A stretch of DNA of 13,087 bases from Anaerolineales bacterium (GTDB lineage: Bacteria > Chloroflexota > Anaerolineae > 4572-78 > J111). Numbering within the stretch: position 1 is the stretch's first letter; every line of letters begins with the position of its first letter. Location of the stretch: NCBI GenBank assembly GCA_012032575.1, contig JAAUSP010000175.1, forward strand, positions 1 to 13,087. Reading direction: 5' to 3'. The notes beneath the pieces are model-generated. The model did not search any database. It saw only the letters and a program-made list of their open reading frames with translations, and was not told where the DNA came from. A program made the translations under genes and the position numbers. Below are positions 1 to 6,503 of this stretch, in pieces.

Positions 1-235
1 AATAAATGATCTCTGTCTCAGTCACTTTGTAAACTAATCTATGTTCATCGTTGATGCGTCTTGACCAATAGCCACTCAGTTCGTGTTTCAACGGCTCTGG
101 TTTGCCGATGCCGGTGAATGGGCTACGATTGATGTCGTGAATCAGTTCAATGATCTTCTTGTGAAGCTTCTTTTCTTGTTTTACCCAGTCGTTAAAATCT
201 TCAAAGGCGCTAAACTCAAAAATAACTTTTCTCAT
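1..235 (-). CDS. yoeB: YoeB/Txe-family mRNA interferase toxin (C-terminus cut by window edge)
   Basis: Reading down from an ATG at 235-233 gives 78 residues starting MRKVIFEFSAFEDFNDWVKQ, with GIGKPEPLKHELSGYWSRR at about 42-60 and DEHRLVYKV at 63-71. This is the signature of YoeB, a ribosome-dependent RNase that cleaves mRNA in the A site. Glu47 and Arg66 align with the catalytic Glu46 and Arg65 of E. coli YoeB. The C-terminal His-Tyr pair of the family lies just beyond the window edge; the family is about 84 aa, so only a few residues are missing. The start codon overlaps the antitoxin stop as ATGA (235-232), the usual translational coupling. The gene is more AT-rich than the chelatase and EF-G genes upstream, which fits acquisition by transfer (inference). 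The family call is firm; toxicity is inferred. Confidence 0.9.
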   Translation of the reverse strand, partial: MRKVIFEFSAFEDFNDWVKQEKKLHKKIIELIHDINRSPFTGIGKPEPLKHELSGYWSRRINDEHRLVYKVTETEIIY

Positions 236-456
236 TGTAGATCAGCGAGGTTGACTTCAACAAGTTTAGCTCTTTGTTCGACATTATTGATGGCCGCTAC
301 TAATCGTTTCTTATTAGCTTCTGACCGGGTCAAATAATCCGTTTCATCAATTTCGTAAACAGCAATTTCAATCTCTTTATCCTTAAAGAGTGTTTTTAAG
401 CCCTCAACAAATTCAGCATCAAGCTCATTAGCATTTAAGCGATAGATAGAATACAT
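232..456 (-). CDS. Cognate antitoxin of the YoeB module (YefM-like C-terminus)
   Basis: A 74-aa protein directly upstream of and ATGA-coupled to the YoeB toxin. A clean Shine-Dalgarno AAGGAGC (470-464) lies 7 nt before the ATG at 456. The C-terminal half (about residues 37-60, DETDYLTRSEANKKRLVAA) matches the toxin-wrapping part of YefM (pattern EETAYLLRSPANARRL). The N-terminal 35 residues (MYSIYRLNANELDAEFVEGL...) do not look like the usual Phd/YefM DNA-binding fold with its SYSEAR motif. The expected role is to neutralise YoeB by binding its active-site face. Whether it binds DNA and autoregulates cannot be seen. An alternative reading is a distinct antitoxin family sharing only the YoeB-binding tail. 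Confidence 0.82.
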   Translation of the reverse strand: MYSIYRLNANELDAEFVEGLKTLFKDKEIEIAVYEIDETDYLTRSEANKKRLVAAINNVEQRAKLVEVNLADLQ

Positions 457-470
457 AGCTTTTGCTCCTT

Positions 471-662
471 TTAGCCATTTCCAAACAAAACCGAATAAGC
501 GTCATACAAGGAAATGAGCCTTCCGCCATTAAGTCCCAGTATAAACGGTGCTCTATCACCCCAGAAGGCAACAGCACACTTGATTATCTTTACACGTTCA
601 AAAATCACTCTAATCTGAGTTGTTATATCACTTCTTGAGGTAAGAAACACCTGATCTGACAT
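471..662 (-). CDS. Small orphan protein; possible remnant of a PLD-like domain N-terminus
   Basis: A 63-aa reading frame with a good ribosome site (GAGGTG at 673-668, 5 nt before the ATG at 662), so translation is plausible. Residues 25-37 (VKIIKCAVAFWGD) resemble the first beta strand of phospholipase-D-like nuclease/helicase-associated proteins, where AVAFWG is common. The HKD catalytic motifs are absent and the protein stops soon after. The rest (ILGLNGGRLISLYDAYSVLFGNG) is not recognised. It lies 39 bases after the chelatase gene and its stop is just before the antitoxin ribosome site, so it could be cotranscribed with the TA pair. It is either a decayed fragment of a larger defence-type gene or a genuine small third gene of the TA locus. 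Confidence 0.45.
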   Translation of the reverse strand: MSDQVFLTSRSDITTQIRVIFERVKIIKCAVAFWGDRAPFILGLNGGRLISLYDAYSVLFGNG

Positions 663-701
663 AGTATCACCTCATTGTGGAATTTGTATCAGAAACCAAA
701 A

Positions 702-1658
702 CTACCCCAACCTCAACTCATCCTTTACCGTGCGATACAGCGTATCCGCTTTGAGTTCTCCCAGAGTGTAACATGGCCCTTGCAATTCATCGGCCAGACC
801 CTGAGCCAGGCCGCGATCAAAGCTGGCGTGTTCCATATTAATCACCACCGAGCGGATGCCTTCTTCTTCAATCATCTTGGCCACGCGGTGAGCCTCTTCC
901 TGGGCCGGCAAGTCTGAGACGGAAACGTTGCCCGCGCCGTCGGTGAGCAAAATCATCATGGTCATAATTTCGGGGTGAAGCCGCTTTTGCTGGGTTAACA
1001 CCCGGTGGGCCAACAACAGCCCGGCGGACAGCGGCGTTTTGCCGCCGACCGGCACATCGGCCAGGGCATGTTTGGCTAACTCAACACTGGAGGTGGGGGG
1101 CAGGACCAGCCGCGCTTCCTCTTTCTGAAAGACCACCAACCCCACCTGATCGCGGCGCTGGTAGGCGTCAAGTAATAAACTCATGATGGCCCCTTTGGTG
1201 GCTTCCATACGCTCGGCCGCAGCCATGCTCCAACTGGCGTCTACGACAAAGAGGATCAGGTTGGCGGCGCGGCGCACCCGGACCTTGTCCTGAATATCCT
1301 GCCGCTCGACGGCCAGAGCGCGTTCGGAGCGGTCGCGGCCCAATTGGAAGGGCGCAGCGGCGCGAAAGGTGGCATCAAAGGCAACATCTTTGGGTTTGCC
1401 TTGAGCGGGACGCGCCTGAATATAGCGGCCCCGCTTGCGGTCGGTGCGGGTGTAACTGCGTTTACCCGCTGTCTGGCGGGTCATTTTATCGAGGGGGGTT
1501 TGCAGCCGCCGGGTGGCAAAATCCTGCCCGATGGTAATGGGGGAGTTGGCCTGGCTTTTATCGCCGGAGGCCTGGTTGGATTGATCAGGCTGGGGCGGCA
1601 TTCCCTGGGAAGGGGGAACCTGCTGGTTGGAGTCGGGGTCTACCGCTTCGTTATCGTT
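702..1658 (-). CDS. chlD: ChlD/CobT-like VWA domain of Mg/Co-chelatase, read in the -1 frame after the A9 site
   Basis: C-terminal half of a ChlI-ChlD type protein. After the A9 run the -1 frame stays open: an acidic, Pro/Gln-rich linker ([19 protein letters not shown]), a basic stretch (about 38-65 counted from the ATG at 1601), then a von Willebrand A domain. The MIDAS metal site is complete on that numbering: D121-x-S123-x-S125 in DASWSM, T189 in GGKTPL and D221 in LLTDG. In ChlD/BchD/CobT the VWA and acidic linker bridge the AAA+ ring to the large chelatase subunit (ChlH or CobN). There is no clear ribosome site at the ATG at 1601, and the frame is open upstream to the slippery run, so expression as an extension of the AAA+ reading frame is more likely than independent initiation. 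A full product would be about 684 aa, the usual ChlI-D fusion length. No large-subunit gene is in the window, so Mg versus Co is undecided; cobalt is likelier if the host is non-phototrophic. Confidence 0.85.
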   Translation of the reverse strand, partial: NDNEAVDPDSNQQVPPSQGMPPQPDQSNQASGDKSQANSPITIGQDFATRRLQTPLDKMTRQTAGKRSYTRTDRKRGRYIQARPAQGKPKDVAFDATFRAAAPFQLGRDRSERALAVERQDIQDKVRVRRAANLILFVVDASWSMAAAERMEATKGAIMSLLLDAYQRRDQVGLVVFQKEEARLVLPPTSSVELAKHALADVPVGGKTPLSAGLLLAHRVLTQQKRLHPEIMTMMILLTDGAGNVSVSDLPAQEEAHRVAKMIEEEGIRSVVINMEHASFDRGLAQGLADELQGPCYTLGELKADTLYRTVKDELRLG

Positions 1659-2756
1659 TTTTTTTCCTCGGCGGCCATATTCTGGGCTTCGCTGGAGGTG
1701 GCCTGCTGCTCCACCTTTTCAGCCGCTTCTTCCCGTACCTGCTTCAGGCGTTCTTCGAGCGCCTGGAACTGCGCCGTAGTATCCTGGAACGGCTGGCGTT
1801 TGAGTCGGTGCGGCAGAGCCAGTTCGGCGGCCATCAAAATGTCGGCCAGGGTGATCTTTTCGCGGTTGTTGAAAGCGGCGTGGGCCAGAGCGGTGCGCAA
1901 AATAACGATGTCGCCGCGGTGGCCGTCCACCTTCATTTCGGCCATCAACTCGGCGATGGTGTACAGGTCGCGCCGGTTGTAAACCACTTTAGGCAGCATT
2001 TGGCGGGCCTGGCTGATTTTGTCGGCGAGTTCGGCTTCTTTGGGCTGCCACTCCTGGTAAAACTGTTCGGAATTGCGATCAAATTTAAGGGCACGCTCCA
2101 AAATTTCCATGCGCGAGGCCGCGTTGGAGATGCTCTGGATGTCCACGCAGAGGGCAAAACGGTCAAGAAGCTGCGGACGCAGGTCGCCTTCTTCGGGGTT
2201 CATCGTGCCGACAAAGATAAAGCGGGCCGGGTGGGCAAAACTGATGCCTTCGCGCTCGACCACATTGATGCCCATCGCCGCCGAGTCGAGCAGCAGGTCA
2301 ACCACGTGGTCATCCAGCAGGTTAACCTCGTCAACGTAGAGCAGTCCCCCGGTTAGCCGCCGCCAACACGCCCGGCTCAAAATGGCGCTCGCCTTTTTTG
2401 ATGGCCTTTTCAATGTCCAGCGTGCCGACCACCCGGTCTTCGGTGGCGCTGACCGGCAAATCTACAAAGCGGATGCGGTGCTTGACCACCTTTAATTCCT
2501 GGCCCTGTTTCTGGCGATCTTTAGCCCAATCCGACCAGGTGTCGGGGGCGTTGGGATCGTCGTTGAAGGGCGAGTCGGCAAACACTTCGATTTCCGGCAA
2601 AAGGGCCGCCATTGCCCGGGCCGCCGTAGATTTGGCCGTACCGCGCTCGCCGCGGATCAGCACCCCGCCAATTTGCGGGCTAATTGCATTTAAAATAAGG
2701 GCCATTTTCATCCGGTCTTGACCGACAATGGCGGTAAATGGAAAAATTGAAGGCAT
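1640..2756 (-). CDS. chlI: ChlI/BchI/CobS-like AAA+ ATPase (chelatase small-subunit part), one apparent indel
   Basis: The start is the ATG at 2756, with AGG about 7 nt upstream. The N-terminal segment has the chelatase Walker [10 protein letters not shown] (about 36-44) and the family block [20 protein letters not shown] (100-119). The frame then breaks at a run of five G (minus strand, 2350-2346). One G fewer restores [16 protein letters not shown], the Walker B region, followed by the sensor-1/arginine-finger block [18 protein letters not shown] and a lid with [14 protein letters not shown] (sensor 2). The protein ends in a charged helix and a TAG at 1642-1640, five codons after the slip point in the A9 run, giving about 371 aa, the size of free ChlI. 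The AAA+ ring drives metal insertion into a tetrapyrrole. The G5 break sits in an invariant region, so sequencing error is more likely than real loss. The ATG at 2413 in the second frame lies within the first-frame coding region and is not a believable start. Confidence 0.85.
1657..1665 (-). other. A9 slippery run: candidate programmed -1 frameshift / transcriptional slippage site
   Basis: On the coding (minus) strand the 0 frame reads GAG GAA AAA AAA ACG ATA ACG AAG CGG TAG. Slipping back one base on A-AAA-AAA gives GAA AAA AAA AAC GAT AAC and enters the VWA frame. A GAGG directly abuts the run; this is closer than the usual spacing for a stimulatory Shine-Dalgarno, and no strong hairpin was seen immediately 3'. 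Programmed frameshifting in chlD genes, making small and medium chelatase subunits from one gene, is reported in the literature. The alternative is a miscalled homopolymer (true A10), which would fuse the frames directly. Confidence 0.6.
2346..2350 (-). other. Frame break in the ATPase: one extra G in a G5 run
   Basis: The coding strand reads AAC CGG GGG ACT GCT; removing one G gives AAC CGG GGA CTG CTC TAC (N-R-G-L-L-Y), the invariant sequence before Walker B. As written, the first frame ends at a TGA at 2333-2331. The position in a homopolymer and the otherwise intact downstream domain suggest a sequencing or assembly indel. Confidence 0.7.
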
Positions 2757-2774
2757 TGTGTTTTACCTGTCTGT

Positions 2775-2826
2775 AAAAAATGATGCGTGTTGCGTCTTGC
2801 GTAAACAAACGGAAGACGCAACACGC
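2775..2826 (-). terminator. Hairpin plus T-run terminator downstream of the EF-G-like gene
   Basis: A perfect 14-bp inverted repeat (arms 2785-2798 and 2813-2826, 14-nt loop) is followed on the minus strand by ATCA and a T6 run (2780-2775). This is a Rho-independent layout between the EF-G-like stop (2875) and the chelatase start (2756). The arms are heptamer series: GCGTGTT, GCGTCTT, GCGT on one side, and two ACGCAAC plus ACG on the other. Confidence 0.65.
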
Positions 2827-2847
2827 AACACGTTGATCTTATCTAAG

Positions 2848-2868
2848 GCGTGAATTTACGGTTCACGC
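2848..2868 (-). other. Short inverted repeat just after the EF-G-like stop
   Basis: GCGTGAA (2848-2854) and TTCACGC (2862-2868) form a 7-bp stem with a 7-nt loop, seven bases past the stop codon. No T-run follows directly. It may assist termination or protect the mRNA end. Confidence 0.35.
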
Positions 2869-2874
2869 ACTCCA

Positions 2875-4943
2875 CTAATCTTTCTCTTCGTGCTTGTCTT
2901 TCTGGGCATGGGCCACAATATCATTGGCAATATGGCTGGGCACCGACTCGTAGTGGGAGAGGGTCATGGTATAGACGCCCCGGCCCTGGGTAATGGAGCG
3001 CAGGTCGGTGGCATAGCGCTGCACTTCGGCCAGTGGGGCCTGGGCAGTGATAATGCTGTTGCCACGCACCTGTTCCATGCCTGACATGCGCCGCGGCGGG
3101 TGCTGAGATTGCTGGTCACATCGCCGGTGAACTCTTCGGGCACGGTGATGACCATATTCATAATCGGCTCCAGCAAAATAGCCCCGGCTTCTTTCACAGC
3201 CAATTTAAAGGCTTCGCGCCCGGCAATCTGGAAAGCAATGTCTTTAGAGTCAACCGGGTGCTCTTTGCCATCAAAGACAATGGCTTTAACATCTACCACC
3301 GGATAGCCGGCGATGACACCCTGCTCCAAAACCTGCTTGATCCCTTTTTCAATAGAAGGCAGGTAGGTCTGCGAGATCGAGCCGCCAAAGATTTCACTTT
3401 TGAACTCAAAGCCAACCCCTCGTTCCTGCGGTTCGACCCGCAGGTGAACCTCGCCAAATTGACCCGCGCCGCCGGTTTGCTTTTTGTGGCGGTATTGGGC
3501 CGAAGCAGTGCGGGAGACGGTTTCGAGCATGGGCACTCGGGGCACGGCGGTTTCAACCCCCAAGCCAGAGCGAGCGGCCATGCGCCTCACCGCAATATCC
3601 ACATGGGTATCACCCATACCCTCCAGCAGAGTTTGCCGGGTGGCGGATTCATAACGGTGGCGCAGGGTTAAATCTTCTTCGACAATGCGGGTCAGGCTGG
3701 GCCCGAGTTTGGCGGCATCGCCCTGGGTTTTGGGCGTCAATGCGATGGAATAAACCGGCTCGGGGTATTTAACCGTCGGAACGATGAGTTGGCGGGCTTT
3801 ATCACACAGAGTGTCGCCGGTATGGGTATGGGCCAACTTAACTACCCCGACAATGTCGCCTGCCGCGGCCTCGCTCATACCCACCTGGTCCTTACCTTTG
3901 GGGGAGAAAAGACCAGCAATCCGTTCTTCTTCATTAGTACGGCAGTTAAATGCTCGCGTGTCGCCTTTGAGCGTACCAGACCAGACGCGCAGATAGCTGA
4001 GCCGGCCATACTGGTCATTAATCGTTTTGAAAACCTGGGCGACCAGCGGGCCATTGGAAGCGCACTTTAAGCTTTCATCGGCATCGGTTTTAGCATTTTT
4101 GACCGTTATCTCGACGGCAGGGGTGGGGAAAGTTTCGACAATAGTGTGCATAAAGCCGCGCACAGCAACATTGGCCTCGGCTGACCCGCAAAAAACCGGC
4201 ACGATTTTCCGGGCGGCCAACCCCGCCTGCAAGCCGTGGTCAATTTCGGCTTCGGTCAAGGCTTCGCCATCAAAATATTTCATCATCAATTCGTCGTCGC
4301 CCTCAGCCGCATATTCGACCACCTGGGTACGAAATTCTTCGATATCGGCGTCCATGTCGTCGGGTGGGGCGCTGGGCTTGCCGCTGCCGGTGCGGGCAGT
4401 TTTGGTAATCATATCTACCACCCCTTCAAAATGGTCGCCTTTGCGGATGGGCAGTTCCATCGGCACAAAGGTAGCTTCAAAGGTGTGGCGAAGTTGTTCG
4501 AGCACTCGCCGGTAACTGGAGTTAGGCCGGTCCATTTTGTTGAGGAAAATAGCAATGGGTTTTTGATTGTCTACGGCCATTTGCCAGGCCAGTTGGGTGC
4601 CAACTTCCACCCCGGCGGAAGCGTCCATCACCAGCACCACCGTATCGGCCACATGGACGCCGCTTAGCATTTCGCCCTGAAAATCGGCATACCCTGGGGC
4701 GTCTAAAACATTAATTTTATATCCTTCCCATTCACACGGGAGGACAGACAAATTCAGCGACATAGTCCGGTGGATTTCTTCCTCGTCGTAATCGGATACC
4801 GTATTGCCGTCTTCCACCCGGCCCAGGCGGTTGACTGCGCCGCAGTTGAAAAGCATCGCTTCGGCTAATGAAGTTTTGCCACACCCACTGTGTCCCAGGA
4901 GAACTATGTTGCGTATTTTGTCTGTTGAATAACTGCCAGCCAT
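2875..4943 (-). CDS. fusA: EF-G-like translational GTPase paralogue (single-base frame break near the C-terminus)
   Basis: The chosen start is the ATG at 4943 because AAGGAG lies 7 nt upstream; an in-frame ATG at 5009 would add 22 unconvincing residues. About 689 aa once the break is repaired. G1 is GHSGCGKT (17-24), G3 DAPGY (81-85), G4 NKMD (135-138) and the G5-like block VFCGSA follows. Domain II, III, IV and V blocks come in EF-G order (for example HKKQTGGAGQFGEVHLRVEP in domain IV and RRGRMSGMEQV in domain V). The G3 position after Pro-Gly, a catalytic His in canonical EF-G (DTPGH), is Tyr85, and switch I lacks the RGITI block. These traits mark the EF-G-like/EF-G2 paralogues rather than the housekeeping translocase; their exact job is unsettled. 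Near 3090 the frame changes and 70 more residues continue the C-terminus to TAG at 2877-2875. The symbol indicates the family only. Confidence 0.85.
3088..3092 (-). other. Frame break in EF-G-like domain V: one base missing
   Basis: The coding strand reads ACC CGC CGC GGC GCA TGT. Adding one base after GGC gives R-R-G-R-M-S-G-M-E-Q, the conserved EF-G domain V sequence that the next frame continues. As written, the first frame runs on to an unrelated tail ending at 2964. This is most simply a sequencing deletion in a GC-rich stretch. Confidence 0.75.
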
Positions 4944-4984
4944 CAAAATCTCCTTAAAAACGCGTCTCTGCGCGAGATATGTAG

Positions 4985-4998
4985 GTACATCTATGTAC
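4985..4998. promoter_or_regulatory. Interrupted palindrome GTACAT-CT-ATGTAC upstream of the EF-G-like gene
   Basis: A 6-2-6 inverted repeat lies 41 bases before the EF-G-like start, in the 246-base divergent spacer. It is a candidate regulator site for the minus-strand gene. I found no convincing promoter hexamers for that gene, so the role is open. Confidence 0.3.
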
Positions 4999-5133
4999 AT
5001 TGATGCCACGCCCTTATAGCCGGGCGCGTCAGTTAATTCTAATGCAAAAGAGGGTTGCTGTCAAAAGGTTTGCGATAGGCGTCACAAGCCCGGAGATTTT
5101 GCCCGGCCCAACTTTAGCCACTCGATTGGTTTG

Positions 5134-5142
5134 TGATATAAT
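5134..5142 (+). promoter_or_regulatory. Extended -10 promoter (TGATATAAT) for the second TA operon
   Basis: TG-n-TATAAT with a perfect -10 hexamer at 5137-5142, 47 bases before the antitoxin ATG. The -35 is poor (TTTAGC at 5113-5118, 18-bp spacing), which suits an extended -10 promoter. TTTGT (5130-5134) and ACAAA (5147-5151) flank the -10 as a weak inverted repeat where an autoregulator could bind. Confidence 0.55.
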
Positions 5143-5189
5143 GCAGACAAAGTGGAGAATTTTACGAAAGATAGTAAATCGAGGTAACG

Positions 5190-5552
5190 ATGAGCGGGAT
5201 TGATTTTTGGAAAAGAAATAAACTACACATTGTTTACGAACTGATGGGGGATTCGGGGGGGGAGGCTACCGCTACCCTTCAAAAAACAAATTTTGGCGAA
5301 GAACAAGTTAGCGCTCATCTGTGGAACCGGAATAGATTTCCTATTGTATACGAGGGTGAGGAAGCAAAAGCTGTACTGGTAGATGTTGAATCTTTTACTC
5401 AAATTGAACTGATCTTGGATAACCTCTTTAATCGCGAAGTAGAAGTAGAAGATGCAGTTTTGGCTGCTTCAACTATTCTGGAACAATTAATTACCCAGGC
5501 TCAAAAGGAGTCACCTGTTTTAGATTGGGAAAAAGAACTTAATGAGTTATAA
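5190..5552 (+). CDS. Antitoxin of a RelE/ParE-type module (Phd/YefM-like), with an apparent internal duplication
   Basis: A 120-aa protein with GAGG (5181-5184) 5 nt before the ATG; its last 11 bases overlap the toxin gene. The block at 45-70 (LWNRNRFPIVYEGEEAKAVLVDVESF) is typical of Phd/YefM-like antitoxins, which carry a W..., IVY, ...AVLVD pattern. The C-terminal acidic helices (about 70-120) would wrap the toxin. Residues 7-30 (WKRNKLHIVYELMGDSGGEA...) look like a degenerate second copy of the same unit (W-x-R-N-x3-IVYE). The gene is AT-rich against its GC-rich surroundings, which suggests transfer. The antitoxin role is inferred from motif, gene order and the toxin partner. Confidence 0.75.
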   Translation: MSGIDFWKRNKLHIVYELMGDSGGEATATLQKTNFGEEQVSAHLWNRNRFPIVYEGEEAKAVLVDVESFTQIELILDNLFNREVEVEDAVLAASTILEQLITQAQKESPVLDWEKELNEL

Positions 5553-5892
5553 ACCCATTCTTGCCACCTCCTTTAAACAAAGTATAAAGCGGTTAGAAAA
5601 GCGATTTCGAAATATTAAAAATGATGTGAGCAATGCCATTAAAGTGCTTGTGGAAAACCCAAAATTGGGAGTTGCTATTCCTGGCGGTAGGGGAGTTCGC
5701 AAGTTACGTGTACAAAATTCTGATCTGGCACGGGGCAAAAGTGGTGGCTATCGCTTGTTGTATTGTATCGAAGATCAACCAGAACCAACGCTGTACTTGC
5801 TGTTACTATATTTCAAATCGCACCAGGAAGATGTAACTCAAAAAGAGTTGCAAGAACTTCTCGACGAGTTACGGAGTGAGATGGGCTTATGA
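5542..5892 (+). CDS. RelE/ParE-family toxin
   Basis: A 116-aa protein with the RelE/ParE layout: two N-terminal helices (about 7-37), then VENPKLGVAIPGGRGVRKLR (37-56) and the core DLARGKSGGYRLLYCIED (61-78) ending in YLLLLYFKSHQEDV (85-98). The GKSGGYR and Y-x-KS-x-QED blocks are characteristic of chromosomal RelE-like mRNA interferases, so RNase activity is likelier than gyrase poisoning (inference). The start overlaps the antitoxin stop by 11 bases and the stop overlaps the HD gene as ATGA, so all three are translationally coupled. Confidence 0.82.
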   Translation: MSYKPILATSFKQSIKRLEKRFRNIKNDVSNAIKVLVENPKLGVAIPGGRGVRKLRVQNSDLARGKSGGYRLLYCIEDQPEPTLYLLLLYFKSHQEDVTQKELQELLDELRSEMGL

Positions 5893-6476
5893 ACCGAACC
5901 GAAGCCTGGACTTTAGTCTGCGACTACACCCAAAGTCCCCAACTGCGCCGCCACATGCAATCGGTTGAGGTGGCGATGCGGGCTTATGCCCGTTATTATG
6001 GCGAAGACGAAGAGAAATGGGGCCTGGTCGGGCTGCTGCACGATTTTGATTACGAGCGTTTCCCCAATGTGGCAGCGGACGGTCATCCCAACGCAGGCGT
6101 CCCCATTTTGCGCGAGCACGGCGTGGATGAGGAAATCATTCGGGCTATTCTATCCCACGCCACCGAAGTAACCGGGGTGGAACGCCAATCCAACATGGAG
6201 CACACGTTATACGCCGTGGATGAACTGACCGGCTTGATTGCCGCCGTCGCTTTTGTGCGGCCCTCCAAAAATGTCCGTGATGTGGATGTTAAAGCGGTGC
6301 AGAAAAAATGGAAGATTAAAGGGTTTGCGCCGGGTGTCAACCGGGAGGATATTGAAGCCGGCGCAGCGGCGTTGCAGGTTGATCTTGGGGATCATATTGG
6401 CCTCGTTTTGATCGCTATGCAAGAAGCGGCGACTGAACTGGGTCTGGCTGGTGTTACAGCCACAATGGAGTCATAA
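5889..6476 (+). CDS. HD-domain metal-dependent phosphohydrolase
   Basis: A 195-aa protein. The HD-domain metal ligands are visible as H22, H51-D52 (GLLHDFDYE), H90 (LSHATEV) and D111 (AVDELTG), the pattern H...HD...H...D. The layout matches small HDIG-type hydrolases that act on nucleotides or other phosphoesters; the substrate cannot be read from sequence. The C-terminal 70 residues include a lysine-rich stretch (KAVQKKWKIKGFAPG) and a helical end, similar to the uncharacterised HDIG proteins of about 190 aa common in bacteria. Its ATG overlaps the toxin TGA, so it appears to be the third gene of the TA operon, but its base composition resembles the host genes downstream. It may simply have been captured by a TA insertion upstream. 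Confidence 0.8.
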   Translation: MNRTEAWTLVCDYTQSPQLRRHMQSVEVAMRAYARYYGEDEEKWGLVGLLHDFDYERFPNVAADGHPNAGVPILREHGVDEEIIRAILSHATEVTGVERQSNMEHTLYAVDELTGLIAAVAFVRPSKNVRDVDVKAVQKKWKIKGFAPGVNREDIEAGAAALQVDLGDHIGLVLIAMQEAATELGLAGVTATMES

Positions 6477-6503
6477 TAATTTTGGCGATTGGAGAAAAGT
6501 ATT

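Noticed and set aside
83..337. Plus-strand 84-codon frame opposite the YoeB module
   Set aside because: The minus strand here encodes clear YoeB and antitoxin sequences; the plus product has no recognisable features.
1344..1982. Long plus-strand open frame (212 codons) opposite the chelatase gene
   Set aside because: It is antisense to the conserved AAA+/VWA frames, its translation is low-complexity and Arg/Ser-rich, and it has no recognisable motif. It is a GC-rich shadow.
1808..2356. Plus-strand 182-codon frame opposite the Walker B and sensor region
   Set aside because: His/Gln/Val-rich shadow of the ChlI-like frame; the minus strand carries the conserved motifs.
3258..4667. Several plus-strand frames of 90-160 codons opposite the EF-G-like gene
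   Set aside because: The minus strand encodes an uninterrupted EF-G-like protein there; the plus-strand products match no family pattern.
4944..5009. Upstream ATG at 5009 for the EF-G-like gene
   Set aside because: It would add 22 non-conserved residues across the palindrome and ribosome site; the ATG at 4943 has AAGGAG at good spacing and matches the family start.
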